From Bradyrhizobium sp. CCGUVB1N3 (lineage in GTDB: Bacteria > Pseudomonadota > Alphaproteobacteria > Rhizobiales > Xanthobacteraceae): a DNA stretch of 64,000 bases. Under the pieces are notes generated by a model. It did no database searches. It saw only the letters and a program-made list of their open reading frames with translations, and had not been told where the DNA came from. The first letter of the stretch is position 1. Every line of letters begins with the position of its first letter. The translations under genes were made by a program, and so were the position numbers. The stretch is taken from positions 8,125,501 through 8,189,500 of the forward strand of contig NZ_JANADR010000001.1 in NCBI RefSeq assembly GCF_024199925.1, written 5' to 3'. Shown here piece after piece: positions 18,429 through 28,460 of this stretch.

Positions 18429-18634
18429 AAAACACCAAACACATGCAGGTCTGCTGGTATATATACCGCTTGATTCGCTAGCGGTCTGTTTCTTTCTGCG
18501 ATAGTTAAGCGCATTCCGATTTCATTGAGCTAGCGTGAATCAATAACGCCGCCGCGGCTTGCGCGTTGGTGAGGATGCGCCTCACCCATTCTCGTGAAGT
18601 GCCCCGCTAGATTGCCGCACACATCGAACAAACA

Positions 18635-18902
18635 TTATTGCAGCGTACGCGGACCAGCCTCCATCGTCCTTGCCAGCAGCCGGTCTTCAAGCTGGCGGAT
18701 CTTATCCAACAGCTCGTAAGCCTCGGCGGTCATCGCGGGCGTGGTGATTGACGACGCCGCCCGTCAGAAATGCAATTGCCAAGGTTGCGTCGGAAACATC
18801 TTCATCCATAAGCAACGCCGCCAGCTTCTCGGCCAGCAGCTTTGCGCGGTCCAGAGGATCGCCTGTCGCTCGTGACGGCGCGGGCCGTACCGGTTCTGCC
18901 AT
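18635..18902 (-). pseudogene. Small helical protein with one frameshift
   Basis: From ATG 18902 the frame reads MAEPVRPAPSRATGDPLDRA, then KLAALLMDEDVSDATLAIAF and LTGGVVNHHARDD. Coding then continues in another frame as AYELLDKIRQLEDRLLAR to the stop at 18635. A remnant of the same tail lies at 1019-1141, where its frame is preserved further upstream. One indel near 18725 explains the break. Confidence 0.5.
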
Positions 18903-19167
18903 TCGAAGCTATCCTTGCGTCAGGTAATTTGTAGCATCTACATTCCCGAGCGTTCAATCTTTCGCATCACAAATGCCAAATTTGAATGTGCAAATTCGCA
19001 GGCGTCGTTGTTCCATAGCAATGGATTCCAAATTAGCGTTATCGAGTGAGGAACGTTTCTCCACCCTGAAGGTCAGCTCTCGGATCGCGCAGCGGCGGGG
19101 CAGCGGATAGTCAGAGTCAATCGTCGATTGAGCGCCACGCAGCGGATTCATTAAGGCGCCTTCGAGC

Positions 19168-19598
19168 ATGTGCACCATCGATATTGTTCCTGATATTCCC
19201 GAACGATTTTGGCGGATACGCTACGACACCGCCCATGATCCGAATTCGCCGACTCTGCCAGACATTGAAACCGGGGCAAATTGCCAGAACTTCGCCTACG
19301 AACTGCTGCGGCATTCGGGCGACACGCTCCCAAGCTGCGATCAAGTAATCTTTGGCAGGATACGGCATACACGATCTCCGTCGACGAATACCGCCCGCTA
19401 GACCTCCCACTCTTCAACAAGAGCCAAAGCGCCTGGGGAGCTCATGTCGCCGTCTACGTTGCCAACGACCGGGCGATCCATCTAAGCCGCAGTGTTGGCG
19501 TGGCCGCTGTATGGCGCCTTGCGCAGTTCGCGCAACGTCTGGAGTACCGGGTGCTCGTTGGAGCGAAACGAGCGTTACGCTCCACGTCCGATCGCTAA
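19168..19598 (+). pseudogene. NlpC/P60-like cysteine hydrolase, one frameshift
   Basis: From ATG 19168 the frame reads MCTIDIVPDIPERFWRIRYD and GANCQNFAYELLRHSGD. After a shift near 19340 the second frame gives NLWQDTAYTISVDEYRPLDL, then SAWGAHVAVYVANDRAIHLS. A Cys at the head of a helix and a His in a following strand (GAHVAVYV) is the layout of NlpC/P60/CHAP-type papain-like hydrolases. The product could have been a peptidoglycan amidase or a secreted enzyme. A single indel, or a sequencing error, separates it from an intact gene of about 145 residues. Confidence 0.5.
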
Positions 19599-19816
19599 AC
19601 TTGCGTGTCGAAATCAAGTTGAAGTCCCGCTCGTCTTCCGGCTGAGACTTGCGGCGCAAACTTGACTGCGAAGACAGAACCGCCAGAAGGTTTAAATCGA
19701 TGGCTCAACTACGTTCCCGGACAGCCTCAGCGGCACCGCGCGTGAGCTATTTCCTTGCTATGATCGAGAGCCATACACCGCGGATCAATTCGGTCTACGA
19801 CGTCCTTTCGAAGATC

Positions 19817-20023
19817 CTATCCAACGCGGAGATTTTCAGCGGAAAGTTTCCCAGAACGACCGGTCTTAGGCTCGTAGCTAATTCGCGAGCCCTCCGCCAG
19901 GCCGGTGTGGCCAGCCCTTTCAACGGCACTAACGTGCACGAAGATGTCAGGCCCCCCATCGTCCGGTTTGATAAACCCGTATCCCTTGGTCGGGTTGAAC
20001 CACTTCACGGTACCGATTGCCAC
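19817..20023 (-). CDS. cspA: Cold-shock protein
   Basis: A 68-residue product of standard length. [20 protein letters not shown] contains RNP1 (KGYGFI), and [13 protein letters not shown] contains RNP2 (IFVHVS). Single OB-fold RNA chaperones of this family bind single-stranded nucleic acid and keep mRNA open. The open frame on the other strand (19649-20086) is a shadow. Confidence 0.93.
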   Translation of the reverse strand: MAIGTVKWFNPTKGYGFIKPDDGGPDIFVHVSAVERAGHTGLAEGSRISYEPKTGRSGKLSAENLRVG

Positions 20024-20533
20024 TGCTGTATCTCCAAATTGAAGTTAGTCAACTTAGACGAGGGCCGAGGCCGACATCAAGTGTGACGAGTGCCAAGAAG
20101 GCTTTTCATTCCGATCCTCCCGCCGCTCCGATAGAGAGGGACGTCCGCCTTGTTTGAGCACGTAGGCGTGACCGATCAGACAAGTCGTGGGATCGAGCCT
20201 TGTTGACCGACGGTTCCAGCACCGAAACCAATTCGGCATTGCTGGCCGTCCTATCCATATCCACTGAGCTTCGCCGGTCCGCAACGCGAAGGCTTGCATG
20301 ACGCTGAAAAAATGCAATTTCGTCGCCGAAGCAGCAGGAATAGTGCGCGCTCCTCATCGAGAAGCAGATACCGTAGCCAGCGAACGCCAAGGAGAGCTTT
20401 CGTGTGCGATTGTGACCTCTTCTCGGACAGTGTCTTGGCAGCGACCGCGGCCGGCTATTTGCCGTTGACTAAGATCAAACCATGCCGTGCGGATCCGTTA
20501 TCCTCGGCAAGACTCAACGGAGGCGAGACTCTC
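20024..20533. other. Gene-free stretch
   Basis: Overlapping open frames on both strands have no recognisable product. The cspA promoter and 5' leader should lie in the first 150 bases. Confidence 0.35.
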
Positions 20534-20797
20534 ATGCGTTACCTTTGTTTTCTTGCGCTAGCGTTTTTATTCATCGTCGGTCCTGGACCGAGTTCCACCG
20601 CCGCTCCACGGGATGGGAGCCGCGTGCCCCCCGCTCCGCAGGACCTCTATTGCCTTCAGGGACGTATCTGGGGCTATCCGGGCAATTGCCAGTTCTCGAC
20701 CTATGGCCAGTGTCTGACCAGCGCATCCGGCACAAACGCCTATTGCGGCATCAATCCGATCTACGCGTTCGAGCGACATGGACGGCTGCAGCGCTGA
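20534..20797 (+). CDS. DUF3551-type small secreted protein
   Basis: An 87-residue product. Start ATG 20534 follows GGAGGCGAG. Residues 1-24 form a signal peptide (MRYLCFLALAFLFIVGPGPS) with a likely cut after STAA. The mature part has the family pattern YCLQGRIWGYPGNCQFSTYG followed by CLTSASGTNAYCGINP, with four Cys likely forming two disulfides. Such proteins are numerous in Bradyrhizobium; their role in the periplasm is unknown. Confidence 0.8.
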   Translation: MRYLCFLALAFLFIVGPGPSSTAAPRDGSRVPPAPQDLYCLQGRIWGYPGNCQFSTYGQCLTSASGTNAYCGINPIYAFERHGRLQR

Positions 20798-21029
20798 TTG
20801 AAATCGCCGCCGAGGCGAGGTGAGCATGCTTGGCGTAAGTCCCGCAAAATCAGACATGCCTATTCGAGACGCAGAAACGAACTATAGTTGGGCGCATGCC
20901 GCGCCAACTTTGCCGCCTTGATCTTGAGGCCAATCGTTGGCTGCGGTCCCTGTCGGGACGAGATCTTTGGCCTAAGGGGTGCTCTTACACTCCCCCCACC
21001 AAATCTGCGTTCGCTTGGCCCAGGAGTGC

Positions 21030-21253
21030 CCCAGGGGACGGCAACTTCCGCCGGCTCCTGGAAGGCGTGCAACGGCGCGGCGTGCACGTAACCGTGGTCT
21101 CGACGGCAGCCACGCAGCCGTGCGATGGTGGCCCACGATCTTCGCCGACCGGCTAATGAGTTTGTCGTCTTACTTGAGCTGAAGCCAAAAATCGGCCGCG
21201 TGGCCGCCAGGCGGCCGCGCGTCTCACTAGGTGCAGCTCTCGAGCGTGCATAG
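21030..21253 (+). pseudogene. NYN-domain protein, C-terminal relic
   Basis: The + strand reads RRGVHVTVVSTAATQP in one frame, then MVAHDLRRPANEFVVLLELK and PKIGR in the next, ending at 21253. This matches the last strand and helices of LabA-type NYN (PIN-like) proteins. The catalytic N-terminal part is not visible and the frame is broken near 21122. Confidence 0.5.
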
Positions 21254-21311
21254 TGGCGGCGCAGAGCCGGTACTTTAGGCATGCATGCGTCGTCCGAAAG
21301 AGCGTGGTCGA

Positions 21312-22034
21312 TCATCGTAGAGTGAATGCGGAGCTGCTGTCGAGATTTGCCGCTTTCGATCGCGTATGGAGGTGAACTAGGTTTGATTTGAGGATGCTTG
21401 GACGTGCCGTTGTAACGTCTGTCCTCATGCTGTCGACCAGCCTGACCACCTCGACGGGTGAACGAAGCTCCAGTTTTCTCATCATCCGCGCACGATTGAC
21501 CTTCACCGTCACCTCGCTGACATTCAGCCTGACCGCGATCTGCTTGGCGAGCAATCCGTCCGCAACCAATGGTAAGATGTCGCGCTCCCGTGCCGTGAGC
21601 CCCTCGACGCGTCGTCGCGCTTCGCGCACAGCGTGTTCGCGCTCAAGTCGCTTTCGGTCGAATTCGATGCCAACCCGCACCGCATCGAGAAATTCCTGCT
21701 CGCGGAACGGCTTGGGCAGGAAATCCACCGCACCACGTTTCATCGCTTCCACCGAGATCCGAACATCCGAAACGGCGCTGATAAAGACGATAGGAATCGA
21801 GACCCCTGACTCGGCGAGAGTGCGCTGCAGGTCTAAGCCCGTCGGAGATGTGCCAGGAAAGCGAACGTCCAGCACCAGACAAGACGGGCCATGAAAGAAG
21901 TCCTCTATCGCTAATTCGTCAATCGAAGCAAACAATCTCACTCGAATCCCAGCATCCTGGCATAAAGTTTCAAGAGAGCTCCTGATCTGCTCATCATCAT
22001 CAACCACATAAATCGTTGCCGGACTCGTACTCAT
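21312..22034 (-). CDS. FixJ/NodW-type response regulator
   Basis: Start chosen at ATG 22034, preceded by AGGAGA, rather than the upstream in-frame start at 22100. The receiver domain has the acidic pair in YVVDDDEQ, phosphoacceptor Asp56 in CLVLDVRF, and the FLPKPF lysine. The LuxR-type HTH domain is in GLTARERDILPLVADGLLAK and VSEVTVKVNRARMMRKL. In this family phosphorylation by a sensor kinase frees the HTH to activate transcription. The C-terminal 45 residues extend past the usual end. No sensor kinase is adjacent. Closest in type to NodW/NwsB/TodT regulators. Confidence 0.85.
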   Translation of the reverse strand: MSTSPATIYVVDDDEQIRSSLETLCQDAGIRVRLFASIDELAIEDFFHGPSCLVLDVRFPGTSPTGLDLQRTLAESGVSIPIVFISAVSDVRISVEAMKRGAVDFLPKPFREQEFLDAVRVGIEFDRKRLEREHAVREARRRVEGLTARERDILPLVADGLLAKQIAVRLNVSEVTVKVNRARMMRKLELRSPVEVVRLVDSMRTDVTTARPSILKSNLVHLHTRSKAANLDSSSAFTLR

Positions 22035-22100
22035 GATCGATAGTCTCCTCGTCCAATTCATTTCGTGGCGGGAACCGATGCATCGGTTCCATCTTTGCAA

Positions 22101-22789
22101 TTAATGCAATCATCCTAATGTTGCGGCGTGACAATGTTGCGATGTAATTCACGCTTCTTGAAGTTTGAGTCTCCTGCTGGACATGCGCATTGAGATGATC
22201 GTGAGGCATGTCTGCAAGAATGATTTATCAGAAAGCAAGGAAGAACCAGTCCAATTTGAGAATACGTGCCAAACGCCTGGACAATCGCGAGCGCTTGACT
22301 GCTCTACCGGACGTCCTTGGCTCGAACAGAATGGACGACCGCAGCCAGTAGTAGACAGTCGGCCTCGGTTGCGTCAGGCTCGCGGTAGTCCCCATGAGGG
22401 AGATCAGCGTGCGCAGTGGCCAAGCGCTAAACGTGATGATCACCTCGCCGATCAGCTTGCAGTCTGTGGAAGCCCCGCAGGCTCAACGTGAGCGTCATCG
22501 ATAGCAAGTCACCACTACGGATCGGCAGTACCGAATGCTTCTAAGCCGAGAAGCCTCGAGCAACTTGAAACGTATCCCCGTGCGATCACGTTTCGTGAAT
22601 ATCGGGCTCGTCACGATAGCCGCGCTTCTTCGCGCGATTGGCTTTTGGTCGGAGATGTTCGCTAGATCGTCTTTCGCAATACGCCAGCCGAATTTGGCTA
22701 CGTTCTCGTCGTTCGTTGGTCTTCCCTACGACGATGTTGACTTGCTGAAGATCAAGCTCGCGATGAAAGTTGGCGGTGAATACAAGCTT
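22101..22789. other. Gene-poor stretch before the IS3 element
   Basis: Open frames on both strands (for example 22165-22491) have no recognisable product. I see no tts box or strong hairpin. Confidence 0.35.
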
Positions 22790-22877
22790 AGAGCTGGCTC
22801 CGCAAATTCGGACAGTAGCTTGAGTGGATTTTCTGCCTGAGAGCGGCGAGGCTTCTTGCCGCGAATCAGGAGCGAAG

Positions 22878-23183
22878 ATGACGAAGAGGAGTCGCCGGAC
22901 GCATTCTCCGGCATTCAAGGCAAAGGTGGCTTTGGCGGCCGTGAAGGGGGAGAAGACGTTGGCCGAGCTGGCGCAATTGTTTGATGTCCATCCGAACCAG
23001 ATCACGACCTGGAAGACCCAACTCCTGGAAGGCGCCGCCGGAGTGTTTGGGCAGGACAACGGACCGGCCGAGGCGCCGGTCGATTTGAAGGCGTTACATG
23101 CCAAGATCGGCGAGCTTGCGTTGGAGAACGATTTTTTGTCCGGCGCGCTCACCAAGGCGGGCCTGCTGAGCGCAAAGCGATGA
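22878..23183 (+). CDS. IS3-family OrfA (helix-turn-helix)
   Basis: A 101-residue product. RRTHSPAFKAKVALAAVKGE and LAQLFDVHPNQITTWKTQLL form the HTH that binds the inverted repeats, followed by a leucine-zipper-like helix (KIGELALENDFLSGAL). The stop overlaps the orfB start (ATGA at 23180), so OrfB is probably made by coupling or by ribosomal slippage near 23170. Confidence 0.9.
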   Translation: MTKRSRRTHSPAFKAKVALAAVKGEKTLAELAQLFDVHPNQITTWKTQLLEGAAGVFGQDNGPAEAPVDLKALHAKIGELALENDFLSGALTKAGLLSAKR

Positions 23184-24007
23184 TCGACCGCGACCATGAT
23201 CTGTCTGTCGTGCGCCAGGCGAAGGTCCTGAACCTTGCCCGCAGTACGGTTTACTATGAACCTCGGCCGGTTTCGGCCGAGGACCTTGTCTTGATGCGCC
23301 GGCTCGATGAGCTGCACCTCGATTATCCCTTCGCAGGGGCGCGCATGCTGCGATCGCTGTTGCAGCGTGAGGGCATGCAGATTGGCCGCCGCCACGTCGC
23401 GACGCTGATGAAGCGCATGGGGATCGAGGCGATCTATCGCCGTCCGAACACGAGCAAGCCCGCACCGGGCCACAAGATCTACCCGTACCTATTGCGCGGA
23501 TTGAAGATCGAGCGGCCGAACCAGGTCTGGGCAATGGACATCAGCTACATTCCGATGCGACGTGGATTCGTCTACCTCGCGGCGGTCGTCGATGTGTTCA
23601 GCCGACGGGTGTTGGTCCATCGCGTATCGATCACGATGGAGACGATATTCTGCGTCGAAGCGCTCCAGGAGGCGTTGGCGAAGCACGGCAGGCCCGAGAT
23701 CTTCAACACGGATCAGGGTAGCCAGTTCACCAGCCTCGACTTCACCGGCGTGCTGCTGGACGCGAACATCGCCATCAGCATGGACGGCAAGGGTGCCTGG
23801 CGCGACAACGTGTTCGTCGAGCGGCTGTGGCGCACTGTCAAATACGAGGAAGTCTATCTGCGTGCTTACGACAGCGTGCTCGAGGCGCGAGCATCGATTT
23901 CCAAATATCTGGCGTTCTACAACCGAGGACGTCCTCACTCGAGCCTTGACGAACGCACGCCCGACGAGGCTTACTTCGGCGCGCAAACGATGGTGACGGC
24001 CGCATGA
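23180..24007 (+). CDS. IS3-family OrfB (DDE transposase)
   Basis: A 275-residue product of normal length. The catalytic core has VWAMDISYIP (first Asp), NTDQGSQFTS (second Asp) and WRDNVFVERLWRTVKYEEVY (Glu), the DDE triad that cuts and joins the ends. It opens with the HTH_21-type SVVRQAKVLNLARSTVYY. All key residues are present, so the element may be active. Confidence 0.93.
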   Translation: MIDRDHDLSVVRQAKVLNLARSTVYYEPRPVSAEDLVLMRRLDELHLDYPFAGARMLRSLLQREGMQIGRRHVATLMKRMGIEAIYRRPNTSKPAPGHKIYPYLLRGLKIERPNQVWAMDISYIPMRRGFVYLAAVVDVFSRRVLVHRVSITMETIFCVEALQEALAKHGRPEIFNTDQGSQFTSLDFTGVLLDANIAISMDGKGAWRDNVFVERLWRTVKYEEVYLRAYDSVLEARASISKYLAFYNRGRPHSSLDERTPDEAYFGAQTMVTAA

Positions 24008-24752
24008 TCGTCGCCAACGATTTTGCTGCGGCTCTGGTCGGGCTTACGCCCTCCCGACGCCACAGCAAAATCGTAAAGCCCCGCCTTCAGCATAACCCGG
24101 CAGGAATCCACTTAATTTTCGCGGGGCGCTGTCCAAACAACCGGGGCCAGCTCTCACCAGGTCTTCGTGCTGATGGTGAGCTACGCCGGCGGACGAACCC
24201 GGCAATCAGTGTGCGCCGCGAACGGGTTCCCGAGGTTTCGCCGCTGGCTCGACTATTATCAGAAGCTGAAGGAGGCCATCGAGACGATCTGCGAGCTCAA
24301 TCACGATTTGCTGCGTCCGAGAGAGCCGCGACAAAGCGCGGAGCGCGCGGGAGGAACCGTGATTAAGATGCGGCGGGCGCAGCTGAGCTTCGGCGACGGA
24401 TTGATCACTGAGGGCGTGAGCGATCTTCGTGAAGACTGGATGACACACGCCGACCAAGTGCTGGCGGACGAACAAATCGTATCTGCAGTGTACGAAGCGT
24501 TGGCGAAGCGGCATCCCAAGAGTCGCGGCCGCGGCCGACCGGGCGCTCCAGCCGAAGTGGTTCATGTGATGAAGCAGACCAGAGTGCGCGTCTTCCGTGG
24601 TGATACGCGCTCTGAAGGCAAGATCCTCAGCCTGTTCGAGCCATCGACAGAAATCATTTGCAAGGGCAAAGCGGGCAAGCCCAACGAGTTCGGCAAGATG
24701 GTGAAACTACAGGAGGCCGAAAACCAGATCGTGATCGACTATGAAGTTTATG

Positions 24753-25993
24753 TGTAAAAGTAGGAACTTAACCTGACAGCCGGGCTTTGTCGCGGCAGGT
24801 GTCCGACAAAGATCTGATGTCCGACGTCACGCGGCCGGCAGCAATTTCTCCCTCGCCTGGGCACTCGCGTCAAGCAACGTTTGCATCGGCGTCTTGCCGT
24901 AGCACCATCGGCCCTGATGCGGGCGCACTTCATTGTAGGCGGCAATCCACTCATCGAGATCGCCCTGCAGCGCGAGGATGCTCGGATAGATCTTTTTGCG
25001 GAAGGCGACGCGGTAGAACTCCTCGAGCACAGTGCGATGGAAGCGCTCGACAATGCCGTTGGTCTGCGGGCTCTTGGTCTTCGTGCGGGTGTGATCGATG
25101 TCCTCGACGGCGAGATATAGCTCGTACTCGTGATGCTCCGGATTGCCGCAATACTCGGTGCCGCGATCGGTCAGGATTCGGCTCAGCGGGATATCCTGCG
25201 CATCGAAGAACGGCACCACGCGGTCATTGAGTAGCTCTGCCGCCGTGATCGGCGTCTTGCGGTCATACAGCTTGGCAAACGCCACCTTGCTGTAGGTGTC
25301 GATGAAGGTCTGCTGATAGATCCGACCCACCCCTTTCATGTTGCCTACATAGAAGGTGTCCTGCGCGCCGCAATAGCCGGGGCACTCGCTTTCGAACTCA
25401 CCATACGCCTCCTTCTCGGACTTGGCCTTCTCCAGCGCGACGAGCTGGGCCTCGGTCAGCACCAGGCCATCCTGGGCCATCTTGGCCTCCAGCGCCGTCA
25501 GCCGTTTCTTGACGTTGGCAAGATCGTGACGCAGCCACACCGCCCGCACCCCGAACGGTGAGACCGATAGGCCGCGACGCCGGAGCTCGTTGCTGACCCG
25601 CACCTGCCCCCAGGCCGGCTGTTCGATCGCCAAGTCCACGACCGCGACCTCGATCTCGGGCGCTACACGGTTTTTCAGGACCGGCTTCTTGCGGCTGATC
25701 TCGATCAGCGCCAGCTCGCCGCCTTTGTCGTACAGCTCCTTGAACCGGTAAAAGCTGTCGCGGCTGTAGCCCATCATCCGGCAGGCCTGGCTGACATTGC
25801 CCAGCTGCTTGGCCAGTTCCAGCATGCCAACCTTCGCGCGAATGACCTTCTGCTCTTGTGTCATGGGACCGTCTCCTGTGAGACGCTGCGGGCTGCGCGG
25901 GAGCGCCCATTTGGGTGAGCGCTCCTGCTCGCCCGCAGCTCCGTTCCCTGCCAGTTTCGAACCATGTCGTAAGATTAAGTCGAAACTTCTACA
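24753..25993 (-). mobile_element. Complete IS481-family insertion with 7-bp target duplication
   Basis: The left end begins TGTAAAAGTAGGAACTTAA, and the right end read backwards begins TGTAGAAGTTTCGACTTAA. GTTTATG stands immediately on both sides (24746-24752 and 25994-26000). Size 1241 bp. The host is the ISNCY transposase gene, whose frame is restored when the element is removed. Confidence 0.88.
24827..25864 (-). CDS. IS481-family transposase
   Basis: Start chosen at ATG 25864 ([20 protein letters not shown]); the longer frame to 26053 lies outside the element. The 345-residue product has an N-terminal HTH ([20 protein letters not shown]) and a DDE core with [32 protein letters not shown] and [20 protein letters not shown]. 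Intact, so probably able to transpose. Confidence 0.92.
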   Translation of the reverse strand: MTQEQKVIRAKVGMLELAKQLGNVSQACRMMGYSRDSFYRFKELYDKGGELALIEISRKKPVLKNRVAPEIEVAVVDLAIEQPAWGQVRVSNELRRRGLSVSPFGVRAVWLRHDLANVKKRLTALEAKMAQDGLVLTEAQLVALEKAKSEKEAYGEFESECPGYCGAQDTFYVGNMKGVGRIYQQTFIDTYSKVAFAKLYDRKTPITAAELLNDRVVPFFDAQDIPLSRILTDRGTEYCGNPEHHEYELYLAVEDIDHTRTKTKSPQTNGIVERFHRTVLEEFYRVAFRKKIYPSILALQGDLDEWIAAYNEVRPHQGRWCYGKTPMQTLLDASAQAREKLLPAA

Positions 25994-26696
25994 GTTTATG
26001 CTCAGCGACCGCACGATTCGGAGCTGCTGATTGCAGCCTTCGAAACGCATCAATCGATGCTCGGACGTGCGTCACGAATCGTGGCGGCAGACGCCGCCTT
26101 TTACTCCGCAAAAAATGAGGTCGCCGTGAAAGCGAAAGGCGCCAAACGCGTCTGCATCCCCAACCGCTCGACCAAGAGCATTGAACGCAGGTGCGAGCAG
26201 AAAAAGCGCTGGTTCCGTAACGGCCAAAAATGGCGGACCGGATGCGAGGGCCGCATCAGCGTGGCCAAGCGGCGACATGGGCTTAACCGTTGTCGCTACA
26301 AAGGCGAGGCCGGCATGAAGCGTTGGGGCGGCCTCGGTGTCATCGCCGACAACATCGTCAATATCGGCCGTGCAATGGAAAAGCGGACCGCCCCATAGAC
26401 AGCCTCGCCATCTGACTCTGCAACACCCCGCCGGTCACCTCCGACTTTTGCGTTGCCGGACGCCCTCGGCCACTCTGTCCAAAACATCAATTTTGCGCCG
26501 GAAAGTAGCTAGCAGCCGAAGCGGCTCGGGCGCTCATTGCATCTGCCGAAGCAAGAATTTCCTCCGCAATCGAGGAGATGCAAGTGGACTACATCCCAGC
26601 TACTGCCTCCGTCTCTCCAAACAAGGACATCGATACTTGTCTTCGCGCTTGGCCGACCTGCTCCGGGATGTCGACACCTGACATCTCTTCTGCCTC

Positions 26697-27295
26697 CTAT
26701 GCTGCTGTTTCGCCTGGAGGCAGCATGCGCAGGCATTCTTCAATGACGTACTCGGGGATGCTCTCGAACTTATGGAGGTTCAGCTGCATCACGTACTCAT
26801 TTTCGATGTTATAGGATTCGTTGATAAACTTGCGGATGACGTCATCGTCGTGGTCGATGTTAAAAATCCGGAACAGCTGGATTTTCTCCTACCCGACGTC
26901 CGTGGCCAGGAATTTGCACGGATGGCGTTGACGTCGTTCACTTCCGAGACAAGCGCGTCGTAGTTGAATCCTGGCATGTGTTCGGCCTGGATGCTGGCCT
27001 CTGCCGCCTGCTTCTAACGTCCTTGGTACTTTTTATCACATCGATGGCGGGCTCGATGTCACGAGTCAGCATGAGGGTGGTCCGCCCCCTCAGGCTGGCC
27101 TTGCGCTGGAATAGTTCGTGCAGGATGGCGAACTTCTTGTTCTTGTCGAAATGACGACATAGGGTCGTCCAGCACAACCAAATCCGGGTTTTCACTCCGC
27201 ACCTGGTACATGAAAAGAACCAGTGCGAAGGCGTTTTTTTGCCGTAGCTCAGATGCTTCGACGCGGTCTCTAGGTGGCCGGCGAGGTCGCGGTGC
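26697..27295 (-). pseudogene. AAA_13-type SMC-like ATPase, C-terminal relic
   Basis: The reverse strand gives HLSYGKKNAFALVLFMYQVR-type signature and Walker B (PDLVVLDDPMSSF), followed in another frame by KNKKFAILHELFQRKASLRG and LTRDIEPAIDVIKSTK, then RIFNIDHDDDVIRKFINESY and FESIPEYVIEECLRMLPPGE. These are the last 180 residues of RecF/SMC-like ATPases with a coiled coil (AAA_13), often found in restriction or anticodon-nuclease defence loci. At least three frame breaks. IS5 debris abuts it at 27300. Confidence 0.6.
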
Positions 27296-27299
27296 ACCA

Positions 27300-27842
27300 G
27301 CCAAGGCCGGTGTGTGGGAGAAAGTGTTCGCCGAACTGATCAAAGATCGCGACAACAAATATCTGATGCTCGATACCACTCTGGTTCGTGTCCACCAGCA
27401 GGCCGCGAGCGGAAAAAGGGGGCCAAAACTCAGGAATTGGGGCGTTCCCGAGGTGGGTAGACCACCAAGAGCCACATGCTCTCCGATGGTCTCGGCCGAC
27501 CGCTACGCTTCAAGCTCACCGCCGGCCAGCGACATGACAACCTGACTGCAAAAGCCCTGCTCGAAGGCTTCAAGGCCGAGGCCGTGCTGGCCGACAGGGC
27601 CTATGACAACAACGACCTGCAAGACCATCGCAGATATGAACGCCGAAGCGGTGATCCCCTCAACCTGCTCTCGCAAGGTCCCCATTCCGCATGACGAGAC
27701 GATTTACAAGCTACGCAACCGTATCGAGCGCTGCTTCAACAAGCTCAAGCACTTCCGCCGCTTCGCCACTCGATATGACCAACGGGAAGTCTACTTCCTC
27801 GCCTTCGTCCACCTCGCCGCAATCTGCATCTGGCTCCGCTGA
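27300..27842 (+). pseudogene. IS5-family (IS427-like) transposase with frameshifts
   Basis: Read across three frames: VWEKVFAELIKDRDNKYLML, DTTLVRVHQQAASGKRGPKL, MLSDGLGRPLRFKLTAGQRH, AVLADRAYDNNDLQ, and TIYKLRNRIERCFNKLKHFR with RRFATRYDQREVYFLAFVHL. The DDE residues and the final Y-(2)-R-(3)-E signature are recognisable, but at least two indels prevent a single product. Confidence 0.8.
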
Positions 27843-28004
27843 ATGTGGATTCGTCCTAGTCGAGCCGCGCATCGCGCGAGCTCTTCGGATAGCTTCCAGC
27901 GCCGGAAGGAGGCCGCACCGTCGCAGATCAACGTCGGCGCCCCGCGGCCCGCTTTGATCGCCGCAGCCTGCCATCGATTGCGCGGAAGTTGCGCCTAGGC
28001 CGGC

Positions 28005-28190
28005 TTATGCCGTTTCGTTAATCCGCGGAGGTGCTGCCTTCCCCACGACGAAATAGACGAACCCGTAACCCGGGATGAACGCCGACAGGGCGCAATTGAG
28101 GATGGACCTGTTTTGCAATCCTCGAATGATCCCCATTACCCGGCTAGCAAATACGGCAATCGTCAAAATCCAGTACCAAAATGAACCCAT
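28005..28190 (-). CDS. Small membrane protein
   Basis: A 61-residue product (MGSFWYWILTIAVFASRVMG ...) with two hydrophobic segments (residues 4-20 and 32-50) separated by a charged loop. Plausible as a tiny inner-membrane protein; family not recognised. No clear ribosome site. Confidence 0.35.
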   Translation of the reverse strand: MGSFWYWILTIAVFASRVMGIIRGLQNRSILNCALSAFIPGYGFVYFVVGKAAPPRINETA

Positions 28191-28236
28191 AACCGAATCC
28201 CAATTTCAGACGCGTCCAGCGAGCTCCAATTAAAAA

Positions 28237-28272
28237 CGGCCTCAGCTGGCCGGGGGGCAAATACTGAGGCCG
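28237..28272. terminator. Inverted repeat, possible terminator
   Basis: CGGCCTCAG (28237-28245) and CTGAGGCCG (28264-28272) form a perfect 9-bp stem with an 18-base loop, preceded by TAAAAA. No T run follows on the + strand, but the A run would be a T run on the minus strand. Confidence 0.4.
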
Positions 28273-28460
28273 TTCGTAACTGCTCAAGCTGCTCTGCAGC
28301 TCGAAGCTAGGTTGAAACGCCACCCATGGCCGTTTGTTCCCGAACAGGAACGCCGGTCATTCGGCAGTCAGGGGCCGGTAGATTTGGGCCACGAGGCGCC
28401 CGTACAGCCCCTTTCGTTCGTAGTGGGCCACGATGTGATGGTAGTGCCACATGGGAGAGC

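Larger units (their letters stand above)
22790..24154 (+). mobile_element. Complete IS3-family insertion sequence
   Basis: Imperfect inverted repeats bound the element: the left end starts AGAGCTGGCTCCG and the right end, read backwards, starts AGAGCTGGCCCCG. Both continue with a shared GGACAG and GTGGATT, over about 55 bases. It is about 1365 bp and holds orfA and orfB. No obvious direct repeat flanks it, so one border may have been rearranged. Confidence 0.8.
24170..26398 (+). pseudogene. ISNCY-type transposase, internally deleted and split by IS481
   Basis: The left part (MRRAQLSFGDGLITEGVSDL from 24368, KRHPKSRGRGRPGAPAEVV) is joined abruptly to VMKQTRVRVFRGDTRSEGKI, skipping roughly the middle 200 residues of these transposases. 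The frame continues to YEVYV at 24757 and is there interrupted by IS481 (24753-25993). Removing the IS and one 7-base duplicate restores the frame into [20 protein letters not shown], then KNEVAVKAKGAKRVCIPNRS and ends at 26398 after MEKRTAP. The in-frame 65 codons before 24368 are of unclear origin. Confidence 0.75.

Noticed and set aside
20860..21315. 151-codon minus-strand frame near the NYN relic
   Set aside because: The plus strand carries the recognisable NYN end in two frames; the minus frame has no family features.
22586..23473. 295-codon antisense frame over the IS3 element
   Set aside because: It crosses the element end and both IS3 genes on the opposite strand; no family features.
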